From Eutypella sp. D-1 (lineage: Eukaryota > Ascomycota > Sordariomycetes > Xylariales > Diatrypaceae): a stretch of DNA of 64,000 bases. Below are positions 21,555 to 33,638 of the stretch, piece by piece. A program made the position numbers and the translations under genes. The notes beneath the pieces were generated by a model that worked only from the letters and a program-made list of their open reading frames with translations, did not search any database and was not told the DNA's origin. The stretch lies in the NCBI GenBank assembly GCA_023313575.1, contig JAJTTP010000018.1, forward strand, positions 1-64,000, given 5' to 3'. Within the stretch, counting starts at the first letter, position 1. Each line of letters begins with the position of its first letter.

Positions 21555-23128
21555 CTAGGCTTCGATGACGACCTTCAAAACTAGGTTACCATCGTCGTCG
21601 ACCGTCCTGCTCGCGAGCTCGAAAGCCTGCTTCGCGGCGCCGAGGCCCTTGAACCGGTGGGTGACCATGTCATCGAGGCTCGGCAGGCCGCCGCCGTAGC
21701 CCTGCGCGCACAGCAGCCGGATGCCGGTCGGGTAGGTGTTGGCGTAGCGGAAGATGCCGAGGATGTCGACCTCGCGGAGGTGGGCGACGGACACCGGCAG
21801 GGTCTGGATGGGCGTGCCCATGCCGACCATGATGACCTTTCCGCCGGGCCGCGTGGCGTACAGGCTCGTGTGCATGCAAACCTCCTTGCCGGTGCACTCG
21901 AAGGTGACGTCGACGCCGTCGTCCTCGTCCTCGTCCCGCCGCAGCGCTGCCGGCGCCCGCGTCAGCGCCAGGATGTCCGCCGCGAGCCCCTTCGCGCCCT
22001 CGAGCTGCCCGTGGATCGACGTCGAGAATATGCTCGACGGCGTCACGACGCCGGCGCACTCCAGCGGCGTCGAGCTTCCCGACGACACGGACGAGTTGCT
22101 CGACGACGACGACGATGCGTCTGTCCGTCGCGGCACGACGAATCCGTGTGTCGCGAACCCCTTCTTCAGCGCGTACCCCACCCGTCCGGCATCCACGTCG
22201 CTGATCGTCACCGTGCTACACCCCGACTGCCGCGCCATGGCAGCCGTTAGCAAGCCGACGGTGCCGGCGCCTATAACGAGGGCGGTGGAGCCCGGAGCTG
22301 GACTGGCGCGGTTTACAGCGTGGATGGCGACTGACAAGGGCTCGAGGAGGGCTGCAGCATCGAAAGATACATGATCCGGTAGTCTGCGACAAGTTTGTCA
22401 GTCTTCACTATGCAGCGCGGCATACCAAAGGGCGTGGGGAGGAGGGGTGGGGACGACAAACTTGTGGCACCAGGCCGCGGGATGATTTATCCTCTCCTGG
22501 AGGGTGCCCTGGTAATGGGGCACGCTCTTGGCGCTGCTGCGGAACCGCATCTTCTTGCAGAGGTTATACCGGCCCTTACGGCAGATGCCGCACTGGCCGC
22601 AGGGGACGCCGACCTCGAGCGCCACGCGGTCGCCGACCGCGAACCCGCCGCCCGCCCGCGGACCGACCGCCACGACGACCCCCGACGACTCGTGTCCGAG
22701 CGACAGCGGCGCGCACGCACACAGGTCCCCGTTGGCGAACTTCGTGTAGTACGAGACGTCGGAGCCGCAGATTCCCGTCGATCGCAGCGCCACCTGCAGC
22801 TCGCCGTCCCCCGGCGCCTCGATGGTCCTGGCCTCCTGCGGGAACGTTCAAATAAGGTTATTACCAGGATCACCCCTTCTTCTTCTTCTCAATTTTGACA
22901 GGAGCCAGATTGGCGAAAAGGGGGGGGGGTGAGATGGGGGGAAAAGGGCCGCCGTGAAGGCGACCCCGGCCGGTGTAACCGTAAGCTCGGGGGACGCGAC
23001 CTCATGCGCAGAAAACTCACCAATCGTAGATCCCGCGGTCCATGCAGGACCGAAGCACTAATCGTAGACCGCTTCATCGGTAGATCTCGAAGTAGCGGCT
23101 CCATGTCGGAGATTGCAGAGGGCGCCAT
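21555..23128 (-). CDS. Zinc-dependent polyol dehydrogenase (sorbitol/xylitol-type MDR)
   Basis: Three exons on the minus strand, 23128-23021, 22835-22462 and 22383-21555, join in phase to give 436 residues. Introns are 185 nt (GTGAGT/CAG) and 78 nt (GTTTGT/CAG). Catalytic zinc ligands are Cys59 (GICGSD) with His84-Glu85 (LGHE). Structural zinc cysteines 115, 118, 121 and 129 form CGQCGICRKGRYNLC. The Rossmann motif GAGTVG is followed by the acidic SDVDAGR, which favours NAD over NADP. It should oxidise a sugar alcohol such as sorbitol, xylitol or arabinitol; the exact substrate cannot be read from sequence. A Ser-rich stretch and an acidic EDEDD stretch interrupt the coenzyme domain (about 21,905-22,130). 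The upstream frame begins with TTG, so ATG 23128 is preferred; Met9 is an alternative. Confidence 0.88.
22911..22946 (+). repeat. G-run tract in intron 1 of the polyol dehydrogenase
   Basis: Runs of about ten and six G, plus a GGG, lie close together on the plus strand, so the intron transcript is C-rich. The DNA could form a G-quadruplex. No function shown. Confidence 0.6.
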
Positions 23129-26100
23129 TGGCAATGACGACAACGGTACGTGGTGATGGACGGACGGTGTAATCCTCTATATTGGTACGACACAGGTTTT
23201 TCAAGGAATATCCCTTTTAAGGGTGGTTTTCAGATATAAATTCGGAAAGAGATATTGCTTCGGCGTATAGGCTAAAGATATTTATATCCAACGGTCGAAA
23301 CGTCTCGACTCAATACTATGTTTCTCAAGAATATGAGCAACGAAGACTCGAAGCACGGGTACAGGAGTCTAGCGATATATATAAGCGTCAAGAGCGAACC
23401 ATGGGAACCCCCCGGGGGTCATGGTCGAACCGCACCCCCTTCCTAACGTCCACCAAAGACACGGGCCGGCATGAAAAAGCCATCTTGTCCAGTGTTTGAG
23501 TACGTGTTAGCTAAAGCGTTAATCACGGATTTTCACCTGGTGTGCATATACCATGCCATGGGTCAACTAGGTAGGCAGAAGATCCGACATCTAGGGACCA
23601 CACGCAGGTAGGTGGCTGGCCAGCATACGGACGGGGGCGTTGGTTGATTAGCTCTACGTAGTTTAGCAGACCCAGTCATATACCACCAGTTTATCTGGGA
23701 GGGGGGCAATATGCCCATCCTAGAGACGATCCTGTCATAATCTCGGGATATCATGGTATTCTGCACCTACTACAGCGGCGATGCAACCGTGTTGTTCCCC
23801 GGCCCACACCCCAATATAAGTATCCAGATCCCCAGCATATCGATGGATCCTACCTATAAATGGACGGGTGGTATCTATCTGTATGCCGATGTCTCGCGGC
23901 TGTAGCGGTTTTGTACACTTTTCCACCCTACATACATGTCGCCATCGCTCGTCATTGGATCTGCCCCTTGTACTTCTTTTCGATCCCATTAGATAGGTTT
24001 GTGTCACCCCGATTCTGGTTGCCTCCGACGATATACACGTTCAGGCTTAGTCCACTAGGCGTCCCAACTGACTGTATAGGGTTACTAAGCCCCCTGACTA
24101 CTTACCGTGCAACTTCGCCAACGGAGGATGGCTCATTACGGCACCTTCCATGCCATGCATTCTTGACCGAACAGAGAAGACGCTAAATGTACCGATACTG
24201 TGGATGGCTTTCACGATGTAGTACGTAAGCCAGCCAATGTTTCTCTTCGCCGAACGCTCTTCTACGCCTCTTGTACGGTCAATGTGACAGGGGGGGACTG
24301 GCAGATCTTTTAAAATGATCAGCTAGGTTCGGGGGAGGGGCGGATTCGCCGCTATTCTGGGTCCATGAACAATGAGCACGACCCTGAACGTCGTATATCT
24401 ACTACTCTAGCCCACTATTTACGCATGGCCATGCGCGTCGACATGGAATATAGCTCTTTCATAACCCTTTGGCCGTCTCTATAGCTTACTGACAACGGTA
24501 GTTTGCCAACCTCGGCTATGCCTCCGTATATCGTTTCATGAGTGAACATCGGCACTCTCGACACGGCCCGACCCACAGCATACCTACCTTTTGCATCTGT
24601 GTAGGTAAACCGGAGGCTTATTTTCTTCCGAGTATACGTAGACAGGCCCCTGGTGGTGTTACTTCGTTCGACTGCGCCGTATATAATGTCAAGGTAGAAC
24701 TGCACAGCTCGATCTTCTTCACACCGGAAAATCACCAACCTGCTAGTTAGGGTTTAATTCGAACTTCTATTGAGCGATGCTTCAAGGATTGTTGTCTTGG
24801 CCCTTCAGTCTATCTAGCTTCACAGATTATCTTATACCAAGATGGATCCCTTGATGTATGCATCACTGGCAAGCCATCAATGCGGCGCCCGCTACTCCAT
24901 ACTCGTACAGTAACTAGTACGCAAATAATAGGGCAATGCTTGCGGCGCTATTTACGATATCTGCTTTTTGCGTCCTCGCTAACGATATAGCCAGTTTACT
25001 GGTTACTGTCTCTAAATGCGACTAACAGTTATATATGCATACATATTTCTTCTGACAGCACGCGGGTTTCGCGTCTTAATACTGCAATAAGAAACATTCA
25101 TAACAACGTACTTCTTACCGATATGCGGCGCCCACAACCTTGTAACACCTCACTCCAACCACCTGTGAGTCCAGTCAACCCCGTTGCAGCTTCACGGTTC
25201 GTAATTGGCCACGGATCGTAGCAGCTGAGCAACGACCGGATCCGGTATCTATTCCCAGGAGACCCGGGACGGATCGACCCCGTAGTCTCATGAGGCTCCG
25301 AAGCTGTATTCTTTACCAGATCGATACCACCTTCCTGACATGACAGCTGCAGCAGTCGGAAGACAAAGAGAGGAACGGACACCATAGTGGACCACGCGAA
25401 AAGGATAGCGTGGACAAGCCGACAGGGTTACTTGGGGAAGACAGAAGCATCCTGGCTTCTGAGTGGGGAAACGCTGCACATGGCTGACCGGGGGGTCTCA
25501 AGGGAGTGTTTTCTAGGAGGATTCCAAAGGGGTTCTGTGGTCCCGCCTATATCTGCCTTGTAGAGCCCGGTTCATATCGGTGTGTTTAAACGTAACAGTG
25601 ACTAGACGGCGTCGGCGAATGCTGATACCAACTTGCATTCTTACTAGTCTATATGACTTTTTGATATGGTCGCGCCTCTGCCCAGCCGCTCAAAGCACCC
25701 CGCTAATTCGCCCGAGAATATGGCCTTTGATCCTGGCCTCTCGGCCTGGACCTATCCTACCGGAATAACCTCACCGAGTGTACCTAGTAGCGGATTGCGA
25801 TTCTTGTTGGGAGAGCGTTGCTTGCCAAAGCTTGCCCGCATGAAGCTGCATAGATCTTACGAGTCATAATTAGCTTTGATGCGGGAGGCCTTTGATGGCT
25901 ACGATATGGTGGGCACTTAGTCGATGTAAAGTCAAACTCCTCGATGTTGCCATTCAAAGAAGGCATTGGCATGTCACAAGTTGACAACTTGACAGGCTCC
26001 CCTACCAGGCTTGTCAGGATCTATCAAATAGTTCCATCATCGACGTTTCTCTCGGTTGCAGTTTTCCATGATAAGAGTGTGTCAAGAATCTCTGAATGTG

Positions 26101-29100
26101 ATGTTCCTATTCCCTGTCTATGGGAAGACTAGTAAGGAACTGCCAAGGTGGGCAGGTGGACATGCAAATCCCAATCAATGTACATTGTCCCGATTGCAAT
26201 CGTGCTATTCCCGCCTTTCACACAAATTACCTCCCATATATACCCTCGGCAAGCATAGGAGCACACGTTGCCACTTACGAATAGTAAAATAATGGGAAGG
26301 CCTAGAAAGTATGCTCCATAGACCGCGCCAGATTTTCCGATTTCCACCTAAAACAGGCGAATCCGTCTGCTCATATCTCTGGGCCCGAACTCATCGTCGT
26401 CCGCCATTCCAGTCCTGCCTGCCTGCCTATTCGTTCATCCATCCATCAGGCGGATAAGCTACCCGTTTTCCTAGTCCAGGAGGTCAGCCGACCGTGTGCG
26501 TTGCAGATCAAAACCCACGGCCTACAGGAAACGATGTGATAAGGTAGTGCATCGTCATCGAGCGGCGGGACATTCCGTGCTTCCACCGAACCCTGGCCCA
26601 CACAGCAGGACCTCGTGGAGCGAGCGGGAGCCCCTCTCCTCTTTCCTCATTCCGGTCTGCAGTGAGACGCCAAGCTGAAGTAGCTGCAGCTGCTGCAAGC
26701 CAGCCCGCAAGGTCGTGTCGAGCCCTGCCGATATCTTTGAAATGCTTCTGTGGATCTGGAGACCCTCCCCCCGGGCCCTACCTGCCCCCCAATTGTGGAC
26801 TGAGGGGTCCATCAGGGCCAAATTTGGAGAAATTTGGAGATTTTCGCACCCGAATCTATTTCACGATTGGTTCAGTGCCATCCAATACGGAGGCGGGTCG
26901 TCTCTGGTCTAGGCCCAGGGTCCTTTTGACACTTTGTTTATATGCTACGCCCGAGTAAATAAGTGCGGGAGTATCTATCTGCTCAAACATGCTCTGTGGT
27001 TTCAGTTCGTCGTCAAGACTCGCATGAATCACGGTGCTTGGGACTCAGCTCAGTAGCCATGTCAGAACCAGAACCGGCTAGGTAGATGTGAACGGCTTGA
27101 AAACTGATTGGTAGCCAAAGCCTGGCTTCGCGGACGCAAAGCACAAGTGATGGAACCTTCATGGTGTCACTTTGTAAGTAACTGCATTGCTCGGTACAGT
27201 GAGCCTCACCGGTCACTGCGGTGCGAGGACATCTGCATGACGATGTTTTGTCATTGCCTTGTTTTGCAACGCCGTCAGCTCCGGTCTCGCAAGCTGTGCC
27301 TCTCTGTAGGCCTCGTTTTTCTGTCACTTTTCATTCATCGTTGTGGCACCCGAGTTTTTGCGCCGTGCGGTTCCACAACCTGATGCTACTCCGGATATGC
27401 AGCCCGGCTGGACGTGATTCCCCGGAGCCTGTTTCGTCACGGTAACTACCTACCTTATCCTGATATGCAGTAGCTAGCTTTGCCCAGCTACCCTGCCTTG
27501 CCTGCGTAACCGCTGACGAGAATGGCATGGGTGCGTATCTAGATAGGCCCCCTAACTACCGTCCGGATGGGGAAACCACGGTATAGAGCTCTGGCAGGCG
27601 TCCCCATGTTCAAGGTAGCATGCCTCCCAGAGCATTGGTTCGAGGCTGTACATATTCTGCCCTTGACTGGTCTGGTACGGTCGGGTAGCTTTCTACATTG
27701 CATCTTGGCATCTGAGCATCTTGCTTTAATAGTGGAGGAGATGACAAGATGGTTGACGGGGATGAAGCTTAAAAGCGTGATTCCCCACACCACATTGTTC
27801 GGCCCTTGGAACCGCAGCGGCCATACTTTTGTGGTGGTAATCTGTTGGTAGCATACAATAGAAGCCACGATACGACCGGGGATGAATCCGTGATACACAA
27901 TAAACCACGGCTAGGCAAAAAGGCTCGTCAGCTCCAAACCACCCTTCTGCCCTTTCCTTTTTCTTTCTTTCTCTTCACGTCGAGAACGGTATTACTATAA
28001 GTTATGGCCATATCTGTCCATATCTGGCAAATAACGCGACAGCGGCTAAAAGGCAGATGATACCTCTTTCGACCAAGCCATCGACAGTTCAGCAGGGCTC
28101 CCCTTCGCAGTCCGATCCAGAACACCATTGCCGAGCTCAGCAGAACAAAGTAGTCTTCTTTGCCTTCTTACCTAGGTACAACGTATATTTATATAATAAG
28201 AGGGTTAACGAACGAGTAGCCACCGCGGAACCCACCAGTCGCATCGCCGCGTCTCCAGGAGAGAGGCAAGACTCGGCAAGGCCCTCAACGCGGCGAAACT
28301 TTTGAAGATCGTCGTTCAGGGGAAGGGCATGCGGCATCCGTACCATGTACTATGCAGCGCCGCCCGGGAATAAGTTTGGTTAGGTTGTCAGGTTATTACA
28401 AGCTCCGACTACCATTACCACAAGCATTATATACCAAGGCAAGTCGCCATGGTAAGAGGTAGCATTCGCTTGCATCGTGCTGGATATTCCTTTTTTTATA
28501 TTGCGATATATGCAACCACCATACACTCACTAGCCTACCTCCACTATCACCATATCGGGACCGCTACCAACAGATTCCTGAAAGAGTTCAAGAACTAAAG
28601 GGTCTAGCAACTATCATTCTACTTCTACTTCTACTACTCCTGTTGGGTCTGCTACTGCTTTTATTGTTGCTGTTGCTACTGGTTTCCTTATCTCAGCTTG
28701 GCAGAGCCGGTGAAGGGAAAAGTTCCCCCTTACGGCATTCCGGCTCGTTCACCCTTCTTGCTTTTTTGGCCTCGGGTGGAAAAGAAGAATGGGATGACAC
28801 GGCATATGCATATATACCTATATCAAATAGACGTAGGTCGGTCAGTACCTAGATTAGAGATACGTCCACGCACGCACGATGCACGCACGATGCGTGCGAC
28901 CTACCTACCTATCTTCCTACCAACCACTGGTCTAGTTCAGACAGCCGATGTTCGGGGCGGGCTGGCGCGTGCGTTGCGATCTATGATGTTTTCGATGCTG
29001 TCACATTAGATTAACTACCCTTCAATCTATTGAATCCGCTCCTCCCTACTCCTACGGACCAATCATGTCCACAGCCGGACCGCTCACATAATCTATGCCG

Positions 29101-30892
29101 GTGGTTGTGGCGTGCAGGCGGTAGATGTCAGTTAGAGATGTCGATATGCACGTGTAGGGGTTAGTGGAGAGGGGAAGGGTAATACATAGCTGCGGTCCCA
29201 TCGATGTCTATATGCGTGGGCAGGCAGGCATTGATATGTGTATGTTCCTAGCGCATCTTTGTTGGATGTTGTAACATGGCTCAGGCTCGATGTGTCTCCC
29301 TAGTCTTCGAAAGGCAACAATGATGCACAGTAGGTACGTCGGAACTCTCGCGTTGTGACGTGACTTGCCTGTTTCATACGCAATAGACAGAGATAAATAC
29401 GAAGCGAGTTTAACATTGCAATACCTCCATAATCCCATCTACCTATACCATGCATGCCGAACCGACGGGAGCCCATCTTTCTCTCTCTCATCTCACAAAA
29501 CCTCGATGCAGGCCGGCCGGCCCGCACCCCTCTTCACCCTATCTCCCTCCCTCCCGGCTCCTTGAGAGACGAGGCTCGGCAGATAAGCAAGCAAGCAGGT
29601 GTGGATGGGCAAATGTAGGGTAGGGTAGGAGTCATATCCAGGCGACCGAAACGAGAGACTCCAGTGGCGGCGGCGGCGGCGGCGGGGCAACAGGTTTTCG
29701 CAATTACGATAGGAGAGGAGTGTCACGGTATGATGACGACTATGTGGCGGATCGCAACCTAACCTGCCCCGTGCTCAGCAGCACGGGTATATATCAAGGG
29801 CCATGATCTTGTTAGATAGTTCGTCTCTTTCCTTTCTTTTCTTGCGCAACAGCAGAATCCTTTTAGCCAACCTAATGCTCAGTCGATGCCGTGACAAGGA
29901 GGTAGGTCGGTGCCTACGGACGGGTACGAATGGAATGAATGAATGAATGTGTGGTGGCATGGATCAGCTTTGCTTTTGACGGACGCATGTAAAGTTTCTT
30001 TTTTTTTTTCCTTCTCTTTTTTCTTTCTTAACCAGGGTCATTGTCTCGTCCCGGACGGGTTCCCTAGATAGTTAGATAGATTCGATACCTCGTTGCATCG
30101 ACTTCTTGCATAATACGGGCATATAGTGACGTTTAACCTCCCTCCTCGCAATGGGATTGTTCCCAATCACCAGTAACTAGCTATGTACAAGTGCACGTCA
30201 CCGTCATTGGACTAGCAAGCAAGCAGGGTAAAATAACAAACATGATGATATCGACGCCTACATTGTCTGTCTGTCACATGCTTAACATACCGTGTCGTAC
30301 ACACAGTCAGGGGACCATGTGGTAGGTAGGGCGCAAACATGTGAAATCTCCTCGATATTAAACTTACTTCCCCGCCCCCTCCCTCCTCTCTCTCTCCCCT
30401 GGTAACATCAACATCTTTCTTTTCCCGACCCATCTGCGTGTTGATTCGCCAGCTTCGCGTAATAAGGTGAAAGGGTGTAGGGCATAAATTGGGTCATTGG
30501 ATAAGAGAGACACATGGCATTTGTGTAGGGTGGTGAATGAAGGAAGTATCACGCCCCCCGGCCCGAATTTCTTCTGCTACGTAAGGAACAGGGCGAGGGC
30601 CTGTGACAGGTATTCAAGACAGAAAGGGTCGAGGTCGTTAGGGCTTGTGACGGTGACGACGCCATATAACGCATACATACATACATACACACAACGGCTA
30701 CGTACAATGATACATGAATGCCAGATAAACGTGTTTCGTTTTTTCTCTTCCTTTACCACGGTTCCGTGGCGAGACGCGGGACGGACCGACCTTTCTCACA
30801 TGCAGCCCCCATCACTACTACGCTGCACCATGATGCACGGGCCGGGCGAACCAATGAGGTGGGTGGTGGGTGGCCAACTAAAAGCCGCCCGC
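23129..30892. other. 7.8 kb gene-poor stretch
   Basis: No open frame here shows family resemblance, a supported start and intron joins together. Visible features: a TACCTAGGTA palindrome at 28169-28178, a trinucleotide CTA/CTT/CTG tract at about 28,617-28,690, an 11-bp direct repeat with hairpin at 28869-28899, a GGC-type repeat near 29,667-29,686 and CATA repeats near 30,664-30,690. Base composition is not extremely AT-rich, so strong RIP is not evident by eye. It may hold non-coding transcripts or old degraded elements, which I cannot demonstrate. Confidence 0.5.
28869..28899. repeat. 11-bp direct repeat with inverted ends
   Basis: GCACGCACGAT occurs twice in tandem and is followed by GCGTGCG, which pairs with the CGCACGC just before it. 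Confidence 0.7.
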
Positions 30893-32822
30893 TCAGAAAG
30901 TGCTGGTGGCCAAGCGGCTCGCGGCATTCCGGGCATCGACCCGGTCCTCGTCGTCCTCCTCTGAGAGGCCGGACAGACCCAAAGCGCTAGCGCTGAGCCG
31001 CTTAGATCCTTGCCCGTCTTCGCCATCGCCACCCTCGTCGGCCGTGACGCTGACACCGGCCGCAAAGCTCCCCGAGATACTCCTGCTAAGGTTGTCAGAG
31101 CGACGGGGAACGCCGCTCCAGGCATCACCCTTAGGACCCTGACTGGCGACAAGGGTGCTGGGGCGTCGGGCGCCGGCCGGCGGGTGAGATTCACGGCCAA
31201 GGCGACTCAGGCCCCCGGAGGCGTCGATGGCGCGAACGTCCGGGCGCACGGTCTCCAGAAGAGCGAGGGTGCGGCGCTCTGCCTCAATCTCACGCAGCAC
31301 AAGCTCGCGGATGCTAGCACGCAGGTCCGCTGACGTACGCGTAAACCAGCGCCGCTTCTCAGAGACAAGGTTCTGCGTCACACGGGCCGTCTTGCGCGCC
31401 AGCTCCAGCTCACCTGCCCGCGCCTCGTCTAGCGCCGTGATCGCCTCGTCCACCTTCTCGGGCCGCACGCTCGAGCTCGCCTTGAGCCGATCGGCAGCAT
31501 TGAGTTTGCTACGCGTGTTCTCCTGGGCTTGCAGGAATTCGCGAATCAGCAGTTGCCGGTTCGTGAGCGTCTCTTTGACGATGAAGGCGTCCTGCGAGTG
31601 GTACTGGAACGGGTCGCCGATGGTCGTGGCCTCTGCGGTGGCCTGGGCGGCGTGACAATCTCCGACGGTCTGTATGATCCTTCCGAGCTTGCGATAGGCG
31701 TTCGCTAGTCCCTGGTGCGGCTCCTGCACATGCATCCCACCCAGCTTGACACCGAAATCGGACTCCGCTAGCCCCAATCCTGGCATAAGGTTAGCATGTG
31801 ATTGCGATTTTTTGTGCGTATAGACGAATGTAAATACCTCTACGGGACTTGACAAGTTTATCTACCTTGTGTCCGGCATCCATGGACCCTAGGTAGAATA
31901 GCTTGACGATTGGTCGGGCATCTGACAGTTCTGGAGTGTCGTCCGGGGGCGGCGCGAATTGTTTCAGTAGCTTCCTCCGCACGCCGGTTGCCGGTTGCTT
32001 CCTCTTGACCATAGGACTATAGCCAAAGTCGCTCTCGACAAACAAGACCATCTCCTCGTCATTCATAAGTACTTCGCTGCTGCAGACATAGTTAAACCAT
32101 CTCTGGATGAGGGCCTTGACGCGGGTCTCATCCTCGTCGGTCCCAGCGCCAGCGGAGGTTAGTGAAGGCGGTACGGCGGGGACTAGGGCATCGGGGTTTG
32201 CCGAGATCAAATGCTCAGCGAGCTTAACGAACTCGGAATGTAACCTGCGCACATCGCGAAATTGGGTGGTTCGAAATCTGGGTATATTGGTCTGGAGGTA
32301 TCAGTATTGGCTGCATAATCTATGCATCATGGTCGGTTTGGTAGGTAGACCTACATGAACATCGAATCGTAGTATGGGATCTTTTCGGCCGGTCCGTTCT
32401 AACCCTGTTATCTTTGCCTGGAGCTTATATTGTGGCCCAGTTGATCTACGATTAGATTGCTGCTGCTGTTGTTGCTGCTGCTGCTGCTGATGATCATGCG
32501 TCTGCGGTTGTTGGTGTGTATGGGAATGCTGCTGCGACGTTCCGACATGTTCTTGCTCTGTCGCAGGATCATGACTAGCTGATTGGGACGAAGGTTCTGA
32601 CTGGTCGTATTCTGTTGTTGACGCAGCACTACTGGCAGTATCAGGTCGTTGGAATGGGTTGCCTTCGGAGATCTGTTGCGCAAATCCATTACTTGTATCT
32701 TGCGCTGCGACATCGTAGGGGAATGAAGAGCCGTTTCGATGCGGTGATACAGGCGGAGACGATCCCCACGGCGACGCACCAGCGGGATGTTCGTCATCGG
32801 CGATAGAAGAGCGGTAGTCCAT
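30893..32822 (-). CDS. vps17: Vps17, PX-BAR sorting nexin of retromer
   Basis: Vps17 dimerises with Vps5 to form the membrane-bending part of retromer, which recycles cargo from endosomes to the Golgi. Exons 32822-32355, 32291-31838 and 31779-30893 join in phase, giving 602 residues; introns are 63 nt (GTAGGT/CAG) and 58 nt (GTATTT/CAG). An unstructured Ser/Gln/His-rich N-terminus includes an 11-Gln run. A PX domain follows (YKLQAKITGLERTGRKDP, then RFRTTQFRDVRRLHSEF across intron 1). The C-terminal half is the helical BAR region (DFGVKLGGMHVQEPHQGL, YHSQDAFIVKETLTNRQ, DRLKASSSVRPEKVDEA). The tail after about residue 500 is Ser/Gly/acidic and likely disordered. Head-to-head with the EF-G2 gene, 816 bp apart. 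Confidence 0.93.
32459..32493 (-). repeat. CAG/CAA tract encoding poly-Gln in Vps17
   Basis: CAG and CAA codons on the minus strand encode eleven consecutive Gln residues just before the PX domain. Confidence 0.9.
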
Positions 32823-33638
32823 GGTAACGGCGGCGAATTGAATTCGATTTGCAAGTTTCGAAAAGGTCAGAGTCGAAGAGAACCTAAGGCGAAGAAGGAT
32901 TTACGTCGAAGGCTAGAGGTCGAAAGCCGCATATGCCGACGATGGCTTTTAGCGAGGAAATGCCCGGGGTTGGTAGGTAGATCCTTAAGAGGGGTGTGTT
33001 GGTGTGTTGTATGTTGTATCGTATGGTACGGTGATGCCGGTTAAAAATCGCACGGCGCCTCAATGATGAGTGGATGAGGAGGATCTTGGAAAATAAGAAA
33101 AATAGGAATTAGAAATTGGAAAATGGAAAATGGAGAATGAAGAATGAAGAATGGAGAAAGAAATCTTCGAAGTGACTTCGAGAGTATAGAGTCGGAGTAC
33201 AGGAAGGTATAACCTTGCGAAGGCGAGGTGCGACTACCATTAAACCCTCAAACTCCTCCAAATGATCATCAGCACATTAGAGCTCTACACATAGAACAGT
33301 TGACAGTACTTCAGCTGTCTGCCTGGTATGACAGAGGGCGGATGGATGGATTAGGTAAGAGAATAACTATCGGAGATTGTGGCTATCAGACGTGTGGCAG
33401 TGAAACTCACACAAGCCACTGTGGCGTAACAAACTTGAATATATCTATGGGAGTTGTTAGTACTAACTTGCAGGTAACTAAACGCCTACTCTACCTAGGT
33501 ACCTACTCGAGAGTTGCCATGAACGTTGGACCATTGAATACTCGACATACTTGTAGGTAAACTATTCTAGGTACTAGGTTGGATCATTTCAATGGGTGAG
33601 ATAATCTCTATCTCATCCCCTACCTAGAGTCCGCAGGT
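32823..33638. promoter_or_regulatory. Divergent promoter region vps17 / mef2
   Basis: 816 bp between opposite start codons. It contains a GGAAAATGGAGAATGAAGAATG-like purine-rich series near 33,117-33,160 and a TACCTAGGTA palindrome at 33492-33501. No other gene seen. Confidence 0.55.
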
